Assembly: GCA_039649115.1 (NCBI GenBank)
Contig: JBBWZQ010000403.1
Span: 1 to 26,981 of the forward strand
Length of the DNA: 26,981 nucleotides
Reading direction: 5' to 3'
Origin: DATEJJ01 sp039649115
Lineage (GTDB): Bacteria > Actinomycetota > Actinomycetes > Mycobacteriales > Micromonosporaceae
In this document: piece after piece, positions 7,658 to 15,536 of the stretch
Layout of the letters: every line of letters starts with the position of its first letter
Numbering within the stretch: position 1 is the first letter of the stretch
Position numbers and translations under genes: made by a program
Notes under the pieces: model-generated
Told to the model about the DNA's origin: nothing
Seen by the model: only the letters and a program-made list of their open reading frames with translations
The model's database searches: none

Positions 7658-8422
7658 GTGACCGGAGGCTTCAGGAGCAGGCTCTACCGTGACGACGCGG
7701 TGGTGCTGCGCGTCCAGAAGCTGGGTGAGGCCGACCGGATCATCACGCTGTTCACCCGGCGGCGCGGGCGGGTACGGGCGGTCGCGAAGGGCGTGCGCCG
7801 CACCTCGTCCAGGTACGGTGCGCGGCTGGAGCCGTTCGGGCACGTCGACGTGCAGTTCGTCGAGGGCCGCACGCTGCACGCGATCACCCAGGTCGAGGGG
7901 ATCGACCTGTACGGCAAGGAGTTCCTCGACGACTATCCCCGGTACACGTCGGCGAGCGCGATCGTGGAGACCGCCGAGCGGCTCACGTCGGTCGAGGAGG
8001 AGCCGGCACTGCGGCTGTTCCTGCTGACCCTCGGTGCGCTGCGCGCGCTCGCGCTCGGGGAGCACGGCTCCAGCATGGTGCTCGACTCGTACCTGTTGCG
8101 GGCGATGGCACTGGCCGGCTGGGCACCGGCGCTGACCGCGTGCGCGGTCTGCGGTACCCCCGGAAAGCACCGGGCGTTCTCCGTACCCGCCGGTGGTTGT
8201 GTCTGCTCCGACTGCCGGCCGGCCGGCGCGGCCCGGCCCGCGCCGTTCACCCTCGACCTGATGGCCGCCCTTGCCAAGGGCGACTGGCGGCTGGCCGACG
8301 CGGCCGAGTCCGGCGCGAGCCGGGAGGCCTCCGGCCTGGTCGCGGCGCACCTGCAGTGGCACCTGGAGCGCGGGCTACGCTCGCTCCCGTTGGTCGATCG
8401 ATCCGCTGGAGAACCCCCGTGA
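7658..8422 (+). CDS. recO: DNA repair protein RecO
   Basis: A 254-residue protein with an N-terminal OB-fold (about residues 1-80, beginning YRDDAVVLRVQKLGEADRII), a helical middle, and a four-cysteine zinc-binding cluster C-x2-C(G) ... C-x-C-x2-C (CAVCGTPG ... CVCSDC). RecO anneals SSB-coated single strands and loads RecA with RecR in the RecFOR repair pathway. GTG 7658 was chosen from the adjacent -10-like box and family N-terminus. The stop TGA overlaps the GTG start of uppS (GTGA at 8419-8422), so the two are translationally coupled, a common actinobacterial arrangement. Confidence 0.96.
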   Translation: MTGGFRSRLYRDDAVVLRVQKLGEADRIITLFTRRRGRVRAVAKGVRRTSSRYGARLEPFGHVDVQFVEGRTLHAITQVEGIDLYGKEFLDDYPRYTSASAIVETAERLTSVEEEPALRLFLLTLGALRALALGEHGSSMVLDSYLLRAMALAGWAPALTACAVCGTPGKHRAFSVPAGGCVCSDCRPAGAARPAPFTLDLMAALAKGDWRLADAAESGASREASGLVAAHLQWHLERGLRSLPLVDRSAGEPP

Positions 8423-9225
8423 CCCGACGTTACGTCCCGCCGTCGCCGCACCCGTCCGGCGCCCGGCCGCCGGCCCTGCCGCCGGATGCGGTCCCGAAGC
8501 ACGTCGCGATCATCATGGACGGCAACGGGCGTTGGGCCAAGCAGCGGGGGCTGCCGCGCACCGAGGGGCACCGGATGGGCGAGGCGGCGCTGTTCGACGT
8601 GATCGAGGGCGCGATCGAGTTGGGCGTGAAACACCTTTCGGCGTACGCGTTCTCCACCGAGAACTGGCGCCGGTCGCCGGACGAGGTGCGCTGGCTGATG
8701 GGCTTCAACCGGGATGTCATCCACCGCCGCCGGGACCAGTTCGTGGCGATGGGAGTACGGGTGCGGTGGGCCGGCCGGCGTCCCCGGCTGTGGCGCAGCG
8801 TGATCCACGAGCTGGAGATCGCGGAGCAGATGAGCCGGCACAACGACCTGATCACGCTGCAGTTCTGCGTCAACTACGGCGGGCGGGCGGAGCTGGCGGA
8901 CGCGTTCTCGGCGATGGCGGCCGACGTCGCGGCCGGCAAGCTGAAGCCTGACAAGATCAGCGAGAAGACGGTGCACCGGTACCTGTACTGCCCGGACGTG
9001 CCGGACGTGGACATGGTGCTGCGCTCCTCGGGTGAGCAGCGGCTGTCGAACTACCTGATCTGGCAGGCGGCGTACGCGGAGTACGTGACGCTGGACACGC
9101 TCTGGCCCGACTTCGACCGCCGGCACCTCTGGTACGGCTGCGAGATCTTCGCGCAGCGGGACCGCCGGTACGGAGGCGCGATGCCCAACCCGGTCAATCC
9201 GGACCTCGCCGTCTCCCGAGACTGA
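8419..9225 (+). CDS. uppS: Isoprenyl transferase (undecaprenyl/polyprenyl diphosphate synthase, cis type)
   Basis: A 268-residue cis-prenyltransferase starting at GTG 8419 in a 4-nt overlap with recO, with GGAG 8 nt upstream. It has the family motifs: IIMDGNGRWA (catalytic Asp34), RTEGH, AFSTENW, FCVNYGGR and VLRSSGEQRLSNYLIWQ. The enzyme condenses isopentenyl diphosphate onto an allylic primer to make the long-chain lipid carrier for peptidoglycan and other wall polymers. Final chain length cannot be read from the sequence; actinobacteria often have two paralogues. It ends 40 nt from the stop of the convergent ECF operon, and no strong terminator is visible in that gap. Confidence 0.95.
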   Translation: MTRRYVPPSPHPSGARPPALPPDAVPKHVAIIMDGNGRWAKQRGLPRTEGHRMGEAALFDVIEGAIELGVKHLSAYAFSTENWRRSPDEVRWLMGFNRDVIHRRRDQFVAMGVRVRWAGRRPRLWRSVIHELEIAEQMSRHNDLITLQFCVNYGGRAELADAFSAMAADVAAGKLKPDKISEKTVHRYLYCPDVPDVDMVLRSSGEQRLSNYLIWQAAYAEYVTLDTLWPDFDRRHLWYGCEIFAQRDRRYGGAMPNPVNPDLAVSRD

Positions 9226-9265
9226 GATCTCACCGGCTCGGATCGGTCCACCGCGAGCGCTCACC

Positions 9266-9997
9266 TCACGGCGACCACCATGCCGTGGCCAGGGCGGCGG
9301 CGGCGATCGCGGCCGCGCCGAGGATCAAGGCGGTATCGGCGGCGGCGAAGCGCTGCGGGCGGGCGACGGTACGGTGCCGGCCCGAGTCGAAGCCGCGCGC
9401 GTCCATCGCGGTCGCCAGGCGGGTACCGCGCCGGATGGCGCCGACCAGGATCGCGAAGCTCAGCGCCGCGAACTGGCGCAGGTGGGCGATCGGGTCGCGG
9501 CCGGCGTCCAGCCCGCGGGCCCGCCGGGCCAGGCGCAGCAGGTGCCATTCGGCGCCGAGCAGCGGCATGAGCCGGAACGCGGCGAGCGCCCCGATCGCGA
9601 ACCGGGCGGGCGCCCGGGCCTGCTGGACCAGGGCGTCGGCCAGGTCGGTCGGGTCGGTGGTCGCGAAGACCACGATCCCGGGCAGTGCCACTGCCGGCAC
9701 GCGCAGCGCCAGGCCGAGGCTGACCAGCCAGTCACCGGTGCCGAGCAGGGTCTGCGCCAGGCCGACGCCGGCCGCCGAGAGCAGCAGCGGCCACGCCCGG
9801 CGGGCCAGGGTGCGCACGCCGATGCCGAACAGCGGCAGCGTGCCGACCTCGACCGCGAGTGCGATGGCCGGCGGCAGCGGGTCGAGCGTGACGAGCAGGG
9901 CGAGGGACAGCACGGCTGCCGCGGCGAGTTTGGCGACCGGGTTGCGCCGGCCGAGCGGCGCGCCACGGACGGTGACGGGCCGGGAGTAGCCGGTCAT
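9266..9997 (-). CDS. ykoC: ECF transporter transmembrane protein EcfT (YkoC-like)
   Basis: A 243-residue multi-pass membrane protein, the coupling component of an energy-coupling-factor importer. It has about five hydrophobic stretches plus the two Ala-Arg-Gly coupling signatures of EcfT (RRARGLDAG and MDARGFDSG), which touch the ATPases. The start ATG at 9997 overlaps the ATPase gene stop as ATGA, marking one operon read leftward: ykoE-like, double ATPase, EcfT. The longer upstream frame is only the antisense-frame extension into the ATPase gene. The symbol is by analogy with the Bacillus ykoEDC system. Confidence 0.9.
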   Translation of the reverse strand: MTGYSRPVTVRGAPLGRRNPVAKLAAAAVLSLALLVTLDPLPPAIALAVEVGTLPLFGIGVRTLARRAWPLLLSAAGVGLAQTLLGTGDWLVSLGLALRVPAVALPGIVVFATTDPTDLADALVQQARAPARFAIGALAAFRLMPLLGAEWHLLRLARRARGLDAGRDPIAHLRQFAALSFAILVGAIRRGTRLATAMDARGFDSGRHRTVARPQRFAAADTALILGAAAIAAAALATAWWSP

Positions 9998-11580
9998 GGC
10001 TGGCCGGTGGAGCGTGGGGCGGACGGGCCTTCGCCCAAGTCCGGCTCCGGCCGCGTCCGGGCGGGGGAGCGTGGGGTGTGCCGGCCGTCGCCCGACTCCG
10101 GCTCCGGCTCCGGCTCCGGCCGCGCGCGGGCGGGGGGTCCCGCGAGCGGCAGGTGGCGGTCGGCGAGGGCGGTGACGAAGTCGGCGTCGTGTGTCACCGT
10201 CAGCACCCCGCAGCCGTCGTCGCGCAGCTTGGCCAGCAGGTCGACCAGCTCGGCCCAGGTGCGCCGGTCCTGGCCGAAGGTGGGCTCGTCGAGGATGAGC
10301 AGGCGGGGTGCGGTGGCCAGGGCCGTGGCGACGGACAGGCGGCGGGCCTCCCCACCAGAGAGGGTGTACGGGTTGGCCGCGGCCAGCTTGTCGAGGCGCA
10401 GCCGGGACAGCAGGTCGTCCACTGTGGACTTCACGGAGGCGGCGGAGGCGCCGGCGCGGCGGGGACCCAGCGCCAGCTCCTCGTCGACCCGGCCGGTGAC
10501 GAACTGGTGCTCCGGGTTCTGGAACACCGAGCCGATGCGCGTGGCGAGCGCGGCCGCGCGCCACCGGTACGGCGGCTTGCCAGCGTCACGGCCGGCCAGT
10601 TCGGGGGTTGCGGCGACCCGGCCCGAGGTGGGGCGCAGCAGCCCGCCGAGCAGCAGGGCCAGCGTGGACTTGCCGGTACCGTTGGGCCCGAGTACGGCGA
10701 GCGCCTCGCCCGCCGATACCGAGACGTCCACATCGGACAGTGCCGGGGTCCTCGCGCCGGGATGGCCGAAGCCGACCCGTTCGCCGCGCAGCAGTACCGG
10801 TCCGGCCGGTCCCGCCGCGTGCCGCGGGGCGACCGGGTGGCCGGGTACCCACACGCCGTCGGCGGCCAGCTGGTCGCCATACCGGGCGAAGACCTCCGCG
10901 GGCGCGCCGTCGGCCAGCACGCCGGCACCGGGAGCGAGCACCACGACGCGGTCCACCAGCGGGAGTGCCTCGGCGACCCGGTGCTCCACCAGGAGCAGCG
11001 AGGTGTTCCGGGCGCTGAGCGCCCGGACGAGCGCCTGACGGACCAGCGCGCCACCGGCCGGGTCGAGGTTGGCGGTCGGCTCGTCGAGCAGCAGCATCGA
11101 CGGGCGCAGGGCGAGCGCTCCGGCCAGGGCGAGCCGCTGCTGCTCGCCACCGGAGAGCGCCGCGGTGGACCGCTCCCGCCCGTAGCGAAAGCCGACCGCG
11201 GCGAGCGACTCGTCCACCCGCGACCAGATTTCGGCCGCCGGTACCCCCATGTTTTCTGGACCGAACGCCACGTCGTCGCCGGCGCGTGCCATCACCAGCT
11301 GGGTCTGCGGGTCCTGGAACAGGATGCCGGCGGCCGGCGACGCCTGCGGAGCCGGCCCCGGGCGGCGCACGAGCGCACCGTCCAGCGTGACCGAGCCCTC
11401 CTGCTCCCCGGAGTCGGCGGCGAGCAGGCCGGCGGCCGCGGCGAGCAGGGTGCTCTTGCCGGCGCCGGAGGCGCCCAGCAGCAACACCCGCTCGCCGTGG
11501 CCGACGCGCAGGTCGACCCCGCGCACAGCCCACTGCCGGCGCCCGGCGTAGCGCCAACCGAAGCCCGTGAAGTGCAGCAA
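9994..11580 (-). CDS. ykoD: ECF transporter fused double ATPase (YkoD-like) with repeat-derived tail
   Basis: A 528-residue protein with two complete ABC ATPase domains in tandem. Domain 1 has Walker A GASGAGKST (36-44), signature LSGGEQ (142-147) and Walker B LLLDEP (163-168). Domain 2 has Walker A GPNGTGKST (298-306), signature LSGGEARR (407-414) and Walker B LILDEP (428-433). It powers import through EcfT and the YkoE-like subunit. Normal similarity ends near residue 480. The last ~45 residues are a low-complexity Arg/Pro/Glu-rich tail encoded by a 57-bp-period DNA repeat at 10009-10123. TTG 11580, 2 nt after the ykoE stop, is the most likely start; CTG 11586, overlapping the stop, is an alternative. 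Neither has a clear ribosome site, so coupling to ykoE is probable. Confidence 0.92.
   Translation of the reverse strand: MLHFTGFGWRYAGRRQWAVRGVDLRVGHGERVLLLGASGAGKSTLLAAAAGLLAADSGEQEGSVTLDGALVRRPGPAPQASPAAGILFQDPQTQLVMARAGDDVAFGPENMGVPAAEIWSRVDESLAAVGFRYGRERSTAALSGGEQQRLALAGALALRPSMLLLDEPTANLDPAGGALVRQALVRALSARNTSLLLVEHRVAEALPLVDRVVVLAPGAGVLADGAPAEVFARYGDQLAADGVWVPGHPVAPRHAAGPAGPVLLRGERVGFGHPGARTPALSDVDVSVSAGEALAVLGPNGTGKSTLALLLGGLLRPTSGRVAATPELAGRDAGKPPYRWRAAALATRIGSVFQNPEHQFVTGRVDEELALGPRRAGASAASVKSTVDDLLSRLRLDKLAAANPYTLSGGEARRLSVATALATAPRLLILDEPTFGQDRRTWAELVDLLAKLRDDGCGVLTVTHDADFVTALADRHLPLAGPPARARPEPEPEPESGDGRHTPRSPARTRPEPDLGEGPSAPRSTGQP
10009..10123 (-). repeat. Two tandem copies (57-bp period) of an intragenic repeat in the ATPase tail
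   Basis: In coding direction, two units of the form GCGGCCGGAGCCGG...GGGCGA.GGCC...CCCCACGCTCC lie at 10066-10123 and 10009-10054. By hand alignment they match at 39 of 46 positions, and the first has two extra GGAGCC hexamers. They are related to repeats inside dus (18841-18890) and dgt (24508-24540). Confidence 0.75.
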
Positions 11581-11582
11581 GG

Positions 11583-12173
11583 TCAGACGAGCGCCCGCTC
11601 GCGGCCGGACGGGAACCGGTCGAGCACCCCGGTGCGGGCCAGCGCCCGGGTCAGCAGCCAGCCGCCCAGCCCCGCGATGACCAGGCCGCTGGCCGCCGCG
11701 ACGCCGACCTGGCCGATCTTCCAGCTCGTCTTCCAGGTGGGGTAGTACAGCACCAGGTCGAGGTAGCCGGCCGACGCGCCGGTGAGCAGGCCGCTGACGA
11801 GCGCGACGGGCAGCTTGTTGGTGCGGTAGCCGGTGGCCGCGTAGGGCGCCTCGCCGGCCACCCCCTGCAACAGTCCGTACAGGATCGTCGTCAGGCCCCA
11901 CTGCGCGCCGAGCAGCGCGGAGATCGCCGCTGCGACGACCTCGGTGAACACGCCCGCGCCGGGCTTACGGATGACCGCCGGCCCCAGCACGGCCGGCAGG
12001 AACCACACGCCGTACACGATCGCGCGCAGCGGCGGGAACGCGGCGAACGCGGTGTCGAGGCCGTTCCAGAGCTGGTCCCACCCGTAGAAGACGACACCGA
12101 AGGCGACCGCGATGACGGCGGCGACAACGATGTCCACGGTGCGCCAGCGGTTGCGGCTGACTGGTTGACTCAT
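11583..12173 (-). CDS. ykoE: ECF transporter S component, YkoE family (HMP/thiamine precursor uptake)
   Basis: A 196-residue integral membrane protein with five to six helices (about 12-32, 50-68, 76-104, 121-143, 156-178). It resembles YkoE, the substrate-capturing subunit for hydroxymethylpyrimidine or thiamine. ATG 12173 has an excellent GGGAGGA ribosome site 6 nt upstream; the longer open frame runs back through the riboswitch and is not coding. Two independent observations fix the substrate class: the TPP riboswitch in the leader, and the operon with a double ATPase and EcfT. No ykoF-like binding protein is present. Whether thiamine or its pyrimidine precursor is carried cannot be told from sequence. 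Confidence 0.9.
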   Translation of the reverse strand: MSQPVSRNRWRTVDIVVAAVIAVAFGVVFYGWDQLWNGLDTAFAAFPPLRAIVYGVWFLPAVLGPAVIRKPGAGVFTEVVAAAISALLGAQWGLTTILYGLLQGVAGEAPYAATGYRTNKLPVALVSGLLTGASAGYLDLVLYYPTWKTSWKIGQVGVAAASGLVIAGLGGWLLTRALARTGVLDRFPSGRERALV

Positions 12174-12255
12174 GGTGGTTCCTCCCGGTATCGGGTACCA
12201 GGAGACGACGCACGCCATGCCCGCGATGCGGACACGGCGCGGCTGGAGGTGCGAC

Positions 12256-12365
<110 letters not shown>

Positions 12366-12481
12366 AGGTGGACTTGTGATCCTGACGTTAACACCCATGA
12401 CGGCTCGGCGTAACAGCCCTACCCGTGGGTACTACTGGCGGGTAGCCTTTGCGGCAAGGTACCCGTCGATGGGGGTTTGTC
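12366..12481. promoter_or_regulatory. Divergent promoter region between the ykoE riboswitch and the acyl-CoA dehydrogenase
   Basis: About 115 nt without a gene, less GC-rich than its surroundings. It must hold the leftward promoter for the riboswitch transcript (GTTAACGT near 12385 on the minus strand is the best -10-like word) and the rightward promoter of the dehydrogenase (TAGCCT near 12443-12448 is a possible -10). Short CGGGTA/TACCCG inverted copies occur at 12420-12447 and may be an operator. None of these boxes is certain. Confidence 0.35.
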
Positions 12482-14401
12482 ATGACCACGACCGAGAGCG
12501 CCAGCCCGGCGACGGCGGCCGCGCAGATCGATGAGCGGCAGGCCCGCAAGGTTGCCGAGGAGGCGCGCGAGTCCGAATGGCGCAAGCCCAGCTTCGGCAA
12601 GGAGCTCTTCCTCGGCCGGCTGCGCCTCGACCTGATCGACCCGTGGCCGCAGCCCGAACCGGACCGGACCGCGAAGGCCGAGGAGTTCCTCGGCAAGCTG
12701 CGCGCGTACCTGTCCGAAGTGGACGGCGGGCAGATCGAGCGGGACGCGCGCATCCCCGACGAGGTGCTGCGCGGGCTGGCCGAGCTCAAGGCGTTCGGCA
12801 TGAAGATCGACGAGAAGTACGGCGGCCTGGGCCTGACCAACCTGCACTACTGCAAGGCGCTCATGCTCGTCGGCTCGGTGAGCCCGAGCGCGTCCGCGCT
12901 GCTGTCCGCCCACCAGTCCATCGGGGTACCGCAGCCGCTGAAGCTGTTCGGCACCGAGGAGCAGAAGAACGCGTACCTGCCCCGGCTCGCCGGTGGCGAG
13001 GTGTCCGCGTTCCTGCTCACCGAGCCGGACGTGGGCTCCGATCCGGCGCGGATGTCCTGCATCGCCGAGCCGGTCGAGGGCGGGTACAAGCTCAACGGGG
13101 TCAAGCTCTGGGCGACGAACGGTACCCTCGCCACCCTGCTCGTGGTGATGGCGCTGGTGCCGAAGTCCGAGGGCCACCGGGGCGGGATCACCGCGTTCGT
13201 GGTCGAGGGCGACTCGCCCGGCATCGCGATCGAGCGGCGCAACGCGTTCCTCGGCCTGCGCGGGCTGGAGAACAGCGTCACCCGGTTCCACGACGTGTTC
13301 GTCCCCGTGGCCAACGTGATCGGCCGCGAGGGTCAGGGCCTGAAGATCGCGTTGACCACGCTCAACACCGGCCGGCTCTCGCTGCCCGCGATGTGCGTGG
13401 GCGCCACCAAGTGGTGCCTGTCCGTGGCCCGGCAGTGGTCCGCCGAGCGGGTGCAGTGGGGCCTGCCCGTGGCGCGGCACGAGGCGGTGGCCAAGAAGAT
13501 CGCGTTCATCGCGGCCACGGCGTACGGCATGGAGTCGATGCTCGACCTGGCCTGCCTGCTGGCCGACGACGACCGCAACGACATCCGCATCGAGGCGGCG
13601 CTCATCAAGCTGTTCGCGTCCGAGATGGCGTGGCAGGCCGCGGACGAGCTGATCCAGATCCGGGGCGGGCGCGGGTACGAGACGGCCGACTCGCTCGCCG
13701 CGCGGGGCGAGAAGGCGCTCGGCGCCGAGCAGATCCTGCGCGACCTGCGGATCAACCGGATCTTCGAGGGCTCGACGGAGATCATGCACCTGTTCATCGC
13801 CCGGGAGGCGGTGGACGCCCACCTGTCGGTGGCCGGCGACATCATCGACCCGGAGGCGCCGCTGTCGCGCAAGGCGAAGGCGGGGGTACGGGCCGGCGGC
13901 TTCTACGCCCGGTGGCTGCCCACGCTCGCCGTCGGCAAGGGGCAGGTACCCGGTGGCTTCGGCGACTTCGGCCGGCTGGCACCGCACATGCGCTACGTCG
14001 AGCGCGCCGCCCGCAAGCTGTCCCGCGAGACGTTCTACGCGATGGCGCGCTGGCGCGGCAAGCTGGAGCGCAAGCAGGGTTTCCTGAGTCGCGTGGTGGA
14101 CATCGGCGCGGAGCTGTTCGCGATGTCGGCGGCGTGCGTCCGCGCGAAGTCCGAGGGGGACCCGACCGGCGTCGAACTGGCCGACCTGTTCTGCCGGCAG
14201 GCGCGGCTGCGGGCCGAGGCACTGTTCGACGGGTTGTGGCGCAACACGGACGCGATCGACACGCGGATGGCTCGCGCGGTCGTCGACGGCCGGTACGTCA
14301 CGCTGGAGGACGGCATCATGCCGCTACCGGAGCAGGGCGAGTGGGTGTCCTCCTGGCAGCCCGGTCCATCCACAGTGGAGGACGTGCGGCGGCGGCTCTG
14401 A
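12482..14401 (+). CDS. Acyl-CoA dehydrogenase, large (VLCAD/ACAD9-like) type
   Basis: A 639-residue flavoprotein from ATG 12482, with a G-rich GGGGG stretch 7 nt upstream. The dehydrogenase core runs from about residue 70 to 440 and shows the FAD/substrate loop FLLTEPDVGSDPARMS, then NGVKLWATNG, and the IFEGSTEIMHL segment in which Glu429 corresponds to the catalytic base of medium-chain dehydrogenases. An N-terminal extension of ~60 residues and a ~200-residue C-terminal helical domain resemble very-long-chain/ACAD9-type enzymes. It would catalyse the FAD-dependent alpha,beta-oxidation of an acyl-CoA; chain length is not predictable. The gene stands alone between a divergent promoter and a bidirectional terminator. 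Confidence 0.93.
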   Translation: MTTTESASPATAAAQIDERQARKVAEEARESEWRKPSFGKELFLGRLRLDLIDPWPQPEPDRTAKAEEFLGKLRAYLSEVDGGQIERDARIPDEVLRGLAELKAFGMKIDEKYGGLGLTNLHYCKALMLVGSVSPSASALLSAHQSIGVPQPLKLFGTEEQKNAYLPRLAGGEVSAFLLTEPDVGSDPARMSCIAEPVEGGYKLNGVKLWATNGTLATLLVVMALVPKSEGHRGGITAFVVEGDSPGIAIERRNAFLGLRGLENSVTRFHDVFVPVANVIGREGQGLKIALTTLNTGRLSLPAMCVGATKWCLSVARQWSAERVQWGLPVARHEAVAKKIAFIAATAYGMESMLDLACLLADDDRNDIRIEAALIKLFASEMAWQAADELIQIRGGRGYETADSLAARGEKALGAEQILRDLRINRIFEGSTEIMHLFIAREAVDAHLSVAGDIIDPEAPLSRKAKAGVRAGGFYARWLPTLAVGKGQVPGGFGDFGRLAPHMRYVERAARKLSRETFYAMARWRGKLERKQGFLSRVVDIGAELFAMSAACVRAKSEGDPTGVELADLFCRQARLRAEALFDGLWRNTDAIDTRMARAVVDGRYVTLEDGIMPLPEQGEWVSSWQPGPSTVEDVRRRL

Positions 14402-14406
14402 TACTT

Positions 14407-14451
14407 CCGCTCCTGACGCCCCCGCCCCGCCCGCGGGGGCGTCAGGAGCGG
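14407..14451. terminator. Bidirectional terminator, perfect 17-bp stem
   Basis: CCGCTCCTGACGCCCCC at 14407-14423 is exactly complementary to 14435-14451, around an 11-nt GC loop. It lies between two convergent genes: 5 nt after the acyl-CoA dehydrogenase stop, and with its right arm covering the stop codon of the leftward gene (14442-14444). The stem is symmetric and can act on both strands. Confidence 0.9.
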
Positions 14452-15047
14452 AGGCCCAGGCGGCGCAGCTCCAGCGCGGCCAGGGCGTCCACTGTGGACT
14501 CGTCCGCCCGGCGCCACGCGGCGACCGGGTCCGGATCGATCCTGGCCAGCCGGCGCAGCGGCTGGTTGGCCAGGGCCCGCAGCGCGAGCAGGTCGCGTCC
14601 GGCGCCGCCCTCGCGCAGTCCGGACGCGACCGAGGCCCGGACGATCCACCGGACCCGCAGCGGCAGCCAGACGAACAGGACGAGGCACACCGGTACGAGC
14701 AGGAGCAGCAGGGCCAGCGCCCAGGCGAGATCGTGCACCACCGTCTGCTGCTCGCGCCCGGCGGCCGCCACGGCACGCGCCGCGTCGGCGGCGCGGTTGA
14801 ACGGGCTGGCCAGCCCGCCGCCCACGGCCGGGATGTTGTCCAGCTTGCCACCCGCGTCCGACAGGCCGCCGGCCATCCCGTCCCCGGCATTCGCCAGCTT
14901 CTGTCCGGGTACCGCGAGCTTCCCGACCAGGTCGTAGAGCTTGACGGCCAGCCAGATCCAGAACCACAACCAGGCGACCATCAGCACATCGGTGAATATC
15001 TGCCGCCCTCGGCGGCCCGGCGCGTCGGCGTAGAGCTTCACAGGCAC
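14442..15047 (-). CDS. Two-helix membrane protein of unknown function
   Basis: A 201-residue protein not recognised from sequence. It starts at GTG 15047 (GTG 15041 is possible). A first transmembrane helix spans about 19-40, rich in Trp (VAWLWFWIWLAVKLYDL), and is followed by a Gly/Ala/Asp-rich extracytoplasmic loop with repeated helical character (44-105). A second helix spans about 107-129, with an Arg-rich cytoplasmic tail ending in a Leu/Arg helix. Both ends are probably cytoplasmic. The gene follows smtB on the same strand after a 109-nt gap containing an AT-richer patch that may hold its own promoter and an operator, so control by the neighbouring SmtB-type regulator is worth considering. 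Confidence 0.75.
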   Translation of the reverse strand: MPVKLYADAPGRRGRQIFTDVLMVAWLWFWIWLAVKLYDLVGKLAVPGQKLANAGDGMAGGLSDAGGKLDNIPAVGGGLASPFNRAADAARAVAAAGREQQTVVHDLAWALALLLLLVPVCLVLFVWLPLRVRWIVRASVASGLREGGAGRDLLALRALANQPLRRLARIDPDPVAAWRRADESTVDALAALELRRLGLRS

Positions 15048-15156
15048 CAGGGTGCCGCAGCTTCGGCGCCACGCAAGTTGCCACCCGCTTTTAGCTGTGC
15101 GTATTCATTCGTATGCCTATTGTGATGTCTGTCGGACGCCGGCCATGGCAGCCGCG
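15048..15156 (-). promoter_or_regulatory. Candidate promoter/operator patch upstream of the two-helix membrane protein gene
   Basis: The stretch 15090-15130 is notably AT-rich for this genome. On the minus strand it contains CACAAT (15124-15119), identical to the -10-like box of recO, followed by CATACGAATGAATACG (about 15115-15100), an imperfect repeat of ATACG units of the length that ArsR/SmtB repressors bind. The assignment is tentative. Confidence 0.3.
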
Positions 15157-15510
15157 TCAGCCGGGATTGATCGACGCGGGATCTCCTGACAGGGCCGGCG
15201 ATTCCGCGACCCGGGCGGGCCGGCGCGGCTCCCTGGCATGGCTGACCGCGTCGGCCACGATGTGGGCGATGTGCTCGTCGGTCAGCGAGTACTCGATCTC
15301 CCGGCCCCGCCTGGCGCCGCGCACCACCCCGGCCCCTCGCAGGACCCGCAGGTGCTGGGAGACCAGCGGCTGCGGCGCCCGTACCGCCTCGACGAGCTCG
15401 TGGACGCACCTCGCCCCGCCGCCCAATTCGGTCACGATCGCGATGCGCAGCGGCGCGGCGAGGGCCCGGAGCAGCTCGCCCGCTGATTCGTACCCGTCGT
15501 GGGTGCCCAT
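15157..15510 (-). CDS. ArsR/SmtB-family metal-responsive repressor with SmtB-type zinc site
   Basis: A 117-residue winged-helix regulator. The helix-turn-helix covers about residues 44-63 (PLVSQHLRVLRGAGVV) and the wing 66-77. The last core helix carries Asp78-x-His80 ... His91-x2-Glu94, the same spacing as the alpha-5 zinc ligands of cyanobacterial SmtB (Asp104, His106, His117, Glu120), which predicts a zinc (or cobalt) sensor. A lone Cys35 is also present. ATG 15510 is preceded by TACGTT seven bases upstream, suggesting a leaderless transcript; an in-frame TTG at 15519 is less likely. In mycobacteria an SmtB gene lies beside zur and glyS. Here glyS is close by, but no zur gene is present in the window. 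Confidence 0.9.
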   Translation of the reverse strand: MGTHDGYESAGELLRALAAPLRIAIVTELGGGARCVHELVEAVRAPQPLVSQHLRVLRGAGVVRGARRGREIEYSLTDEHIAHIVADAVSHAREPRRPARVAESPALSGDPASINPG

Positions 15511-15517
15511 TGTTAGC

Positions 15518-15523
15518 AACGTA
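15518..15523 (-). promoter_or_regulatory. Candidate -10 element of the leaderless SmtB-type gene
   Basis: On the minus strand TACGTT is followed by seven bases and then ATG 15510. There is no ribosome site in the gap. It lies in the short interval after the stop of the upstream small membrane gene (15537). Confidence 0.4.
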
Positions 15524-15536
15524 GCGCGGTCGGGGC

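Noticed and set aside
9226..9265. Terminator between convergent uppS and ecfT
   Set aside because: Only short palindromes (GAGATCTC, GAGCGCTC) are present; too weak to call.
12577..14937. 786-codon plus-strand frame overlapping the acyl-CoA dehydrogenase and the next gene
   Set aside because: Wrong-frame shadow of the dehydrogenase continuing through the bidirectional terminator; Arg/Gly/Ala-rich without motifs.
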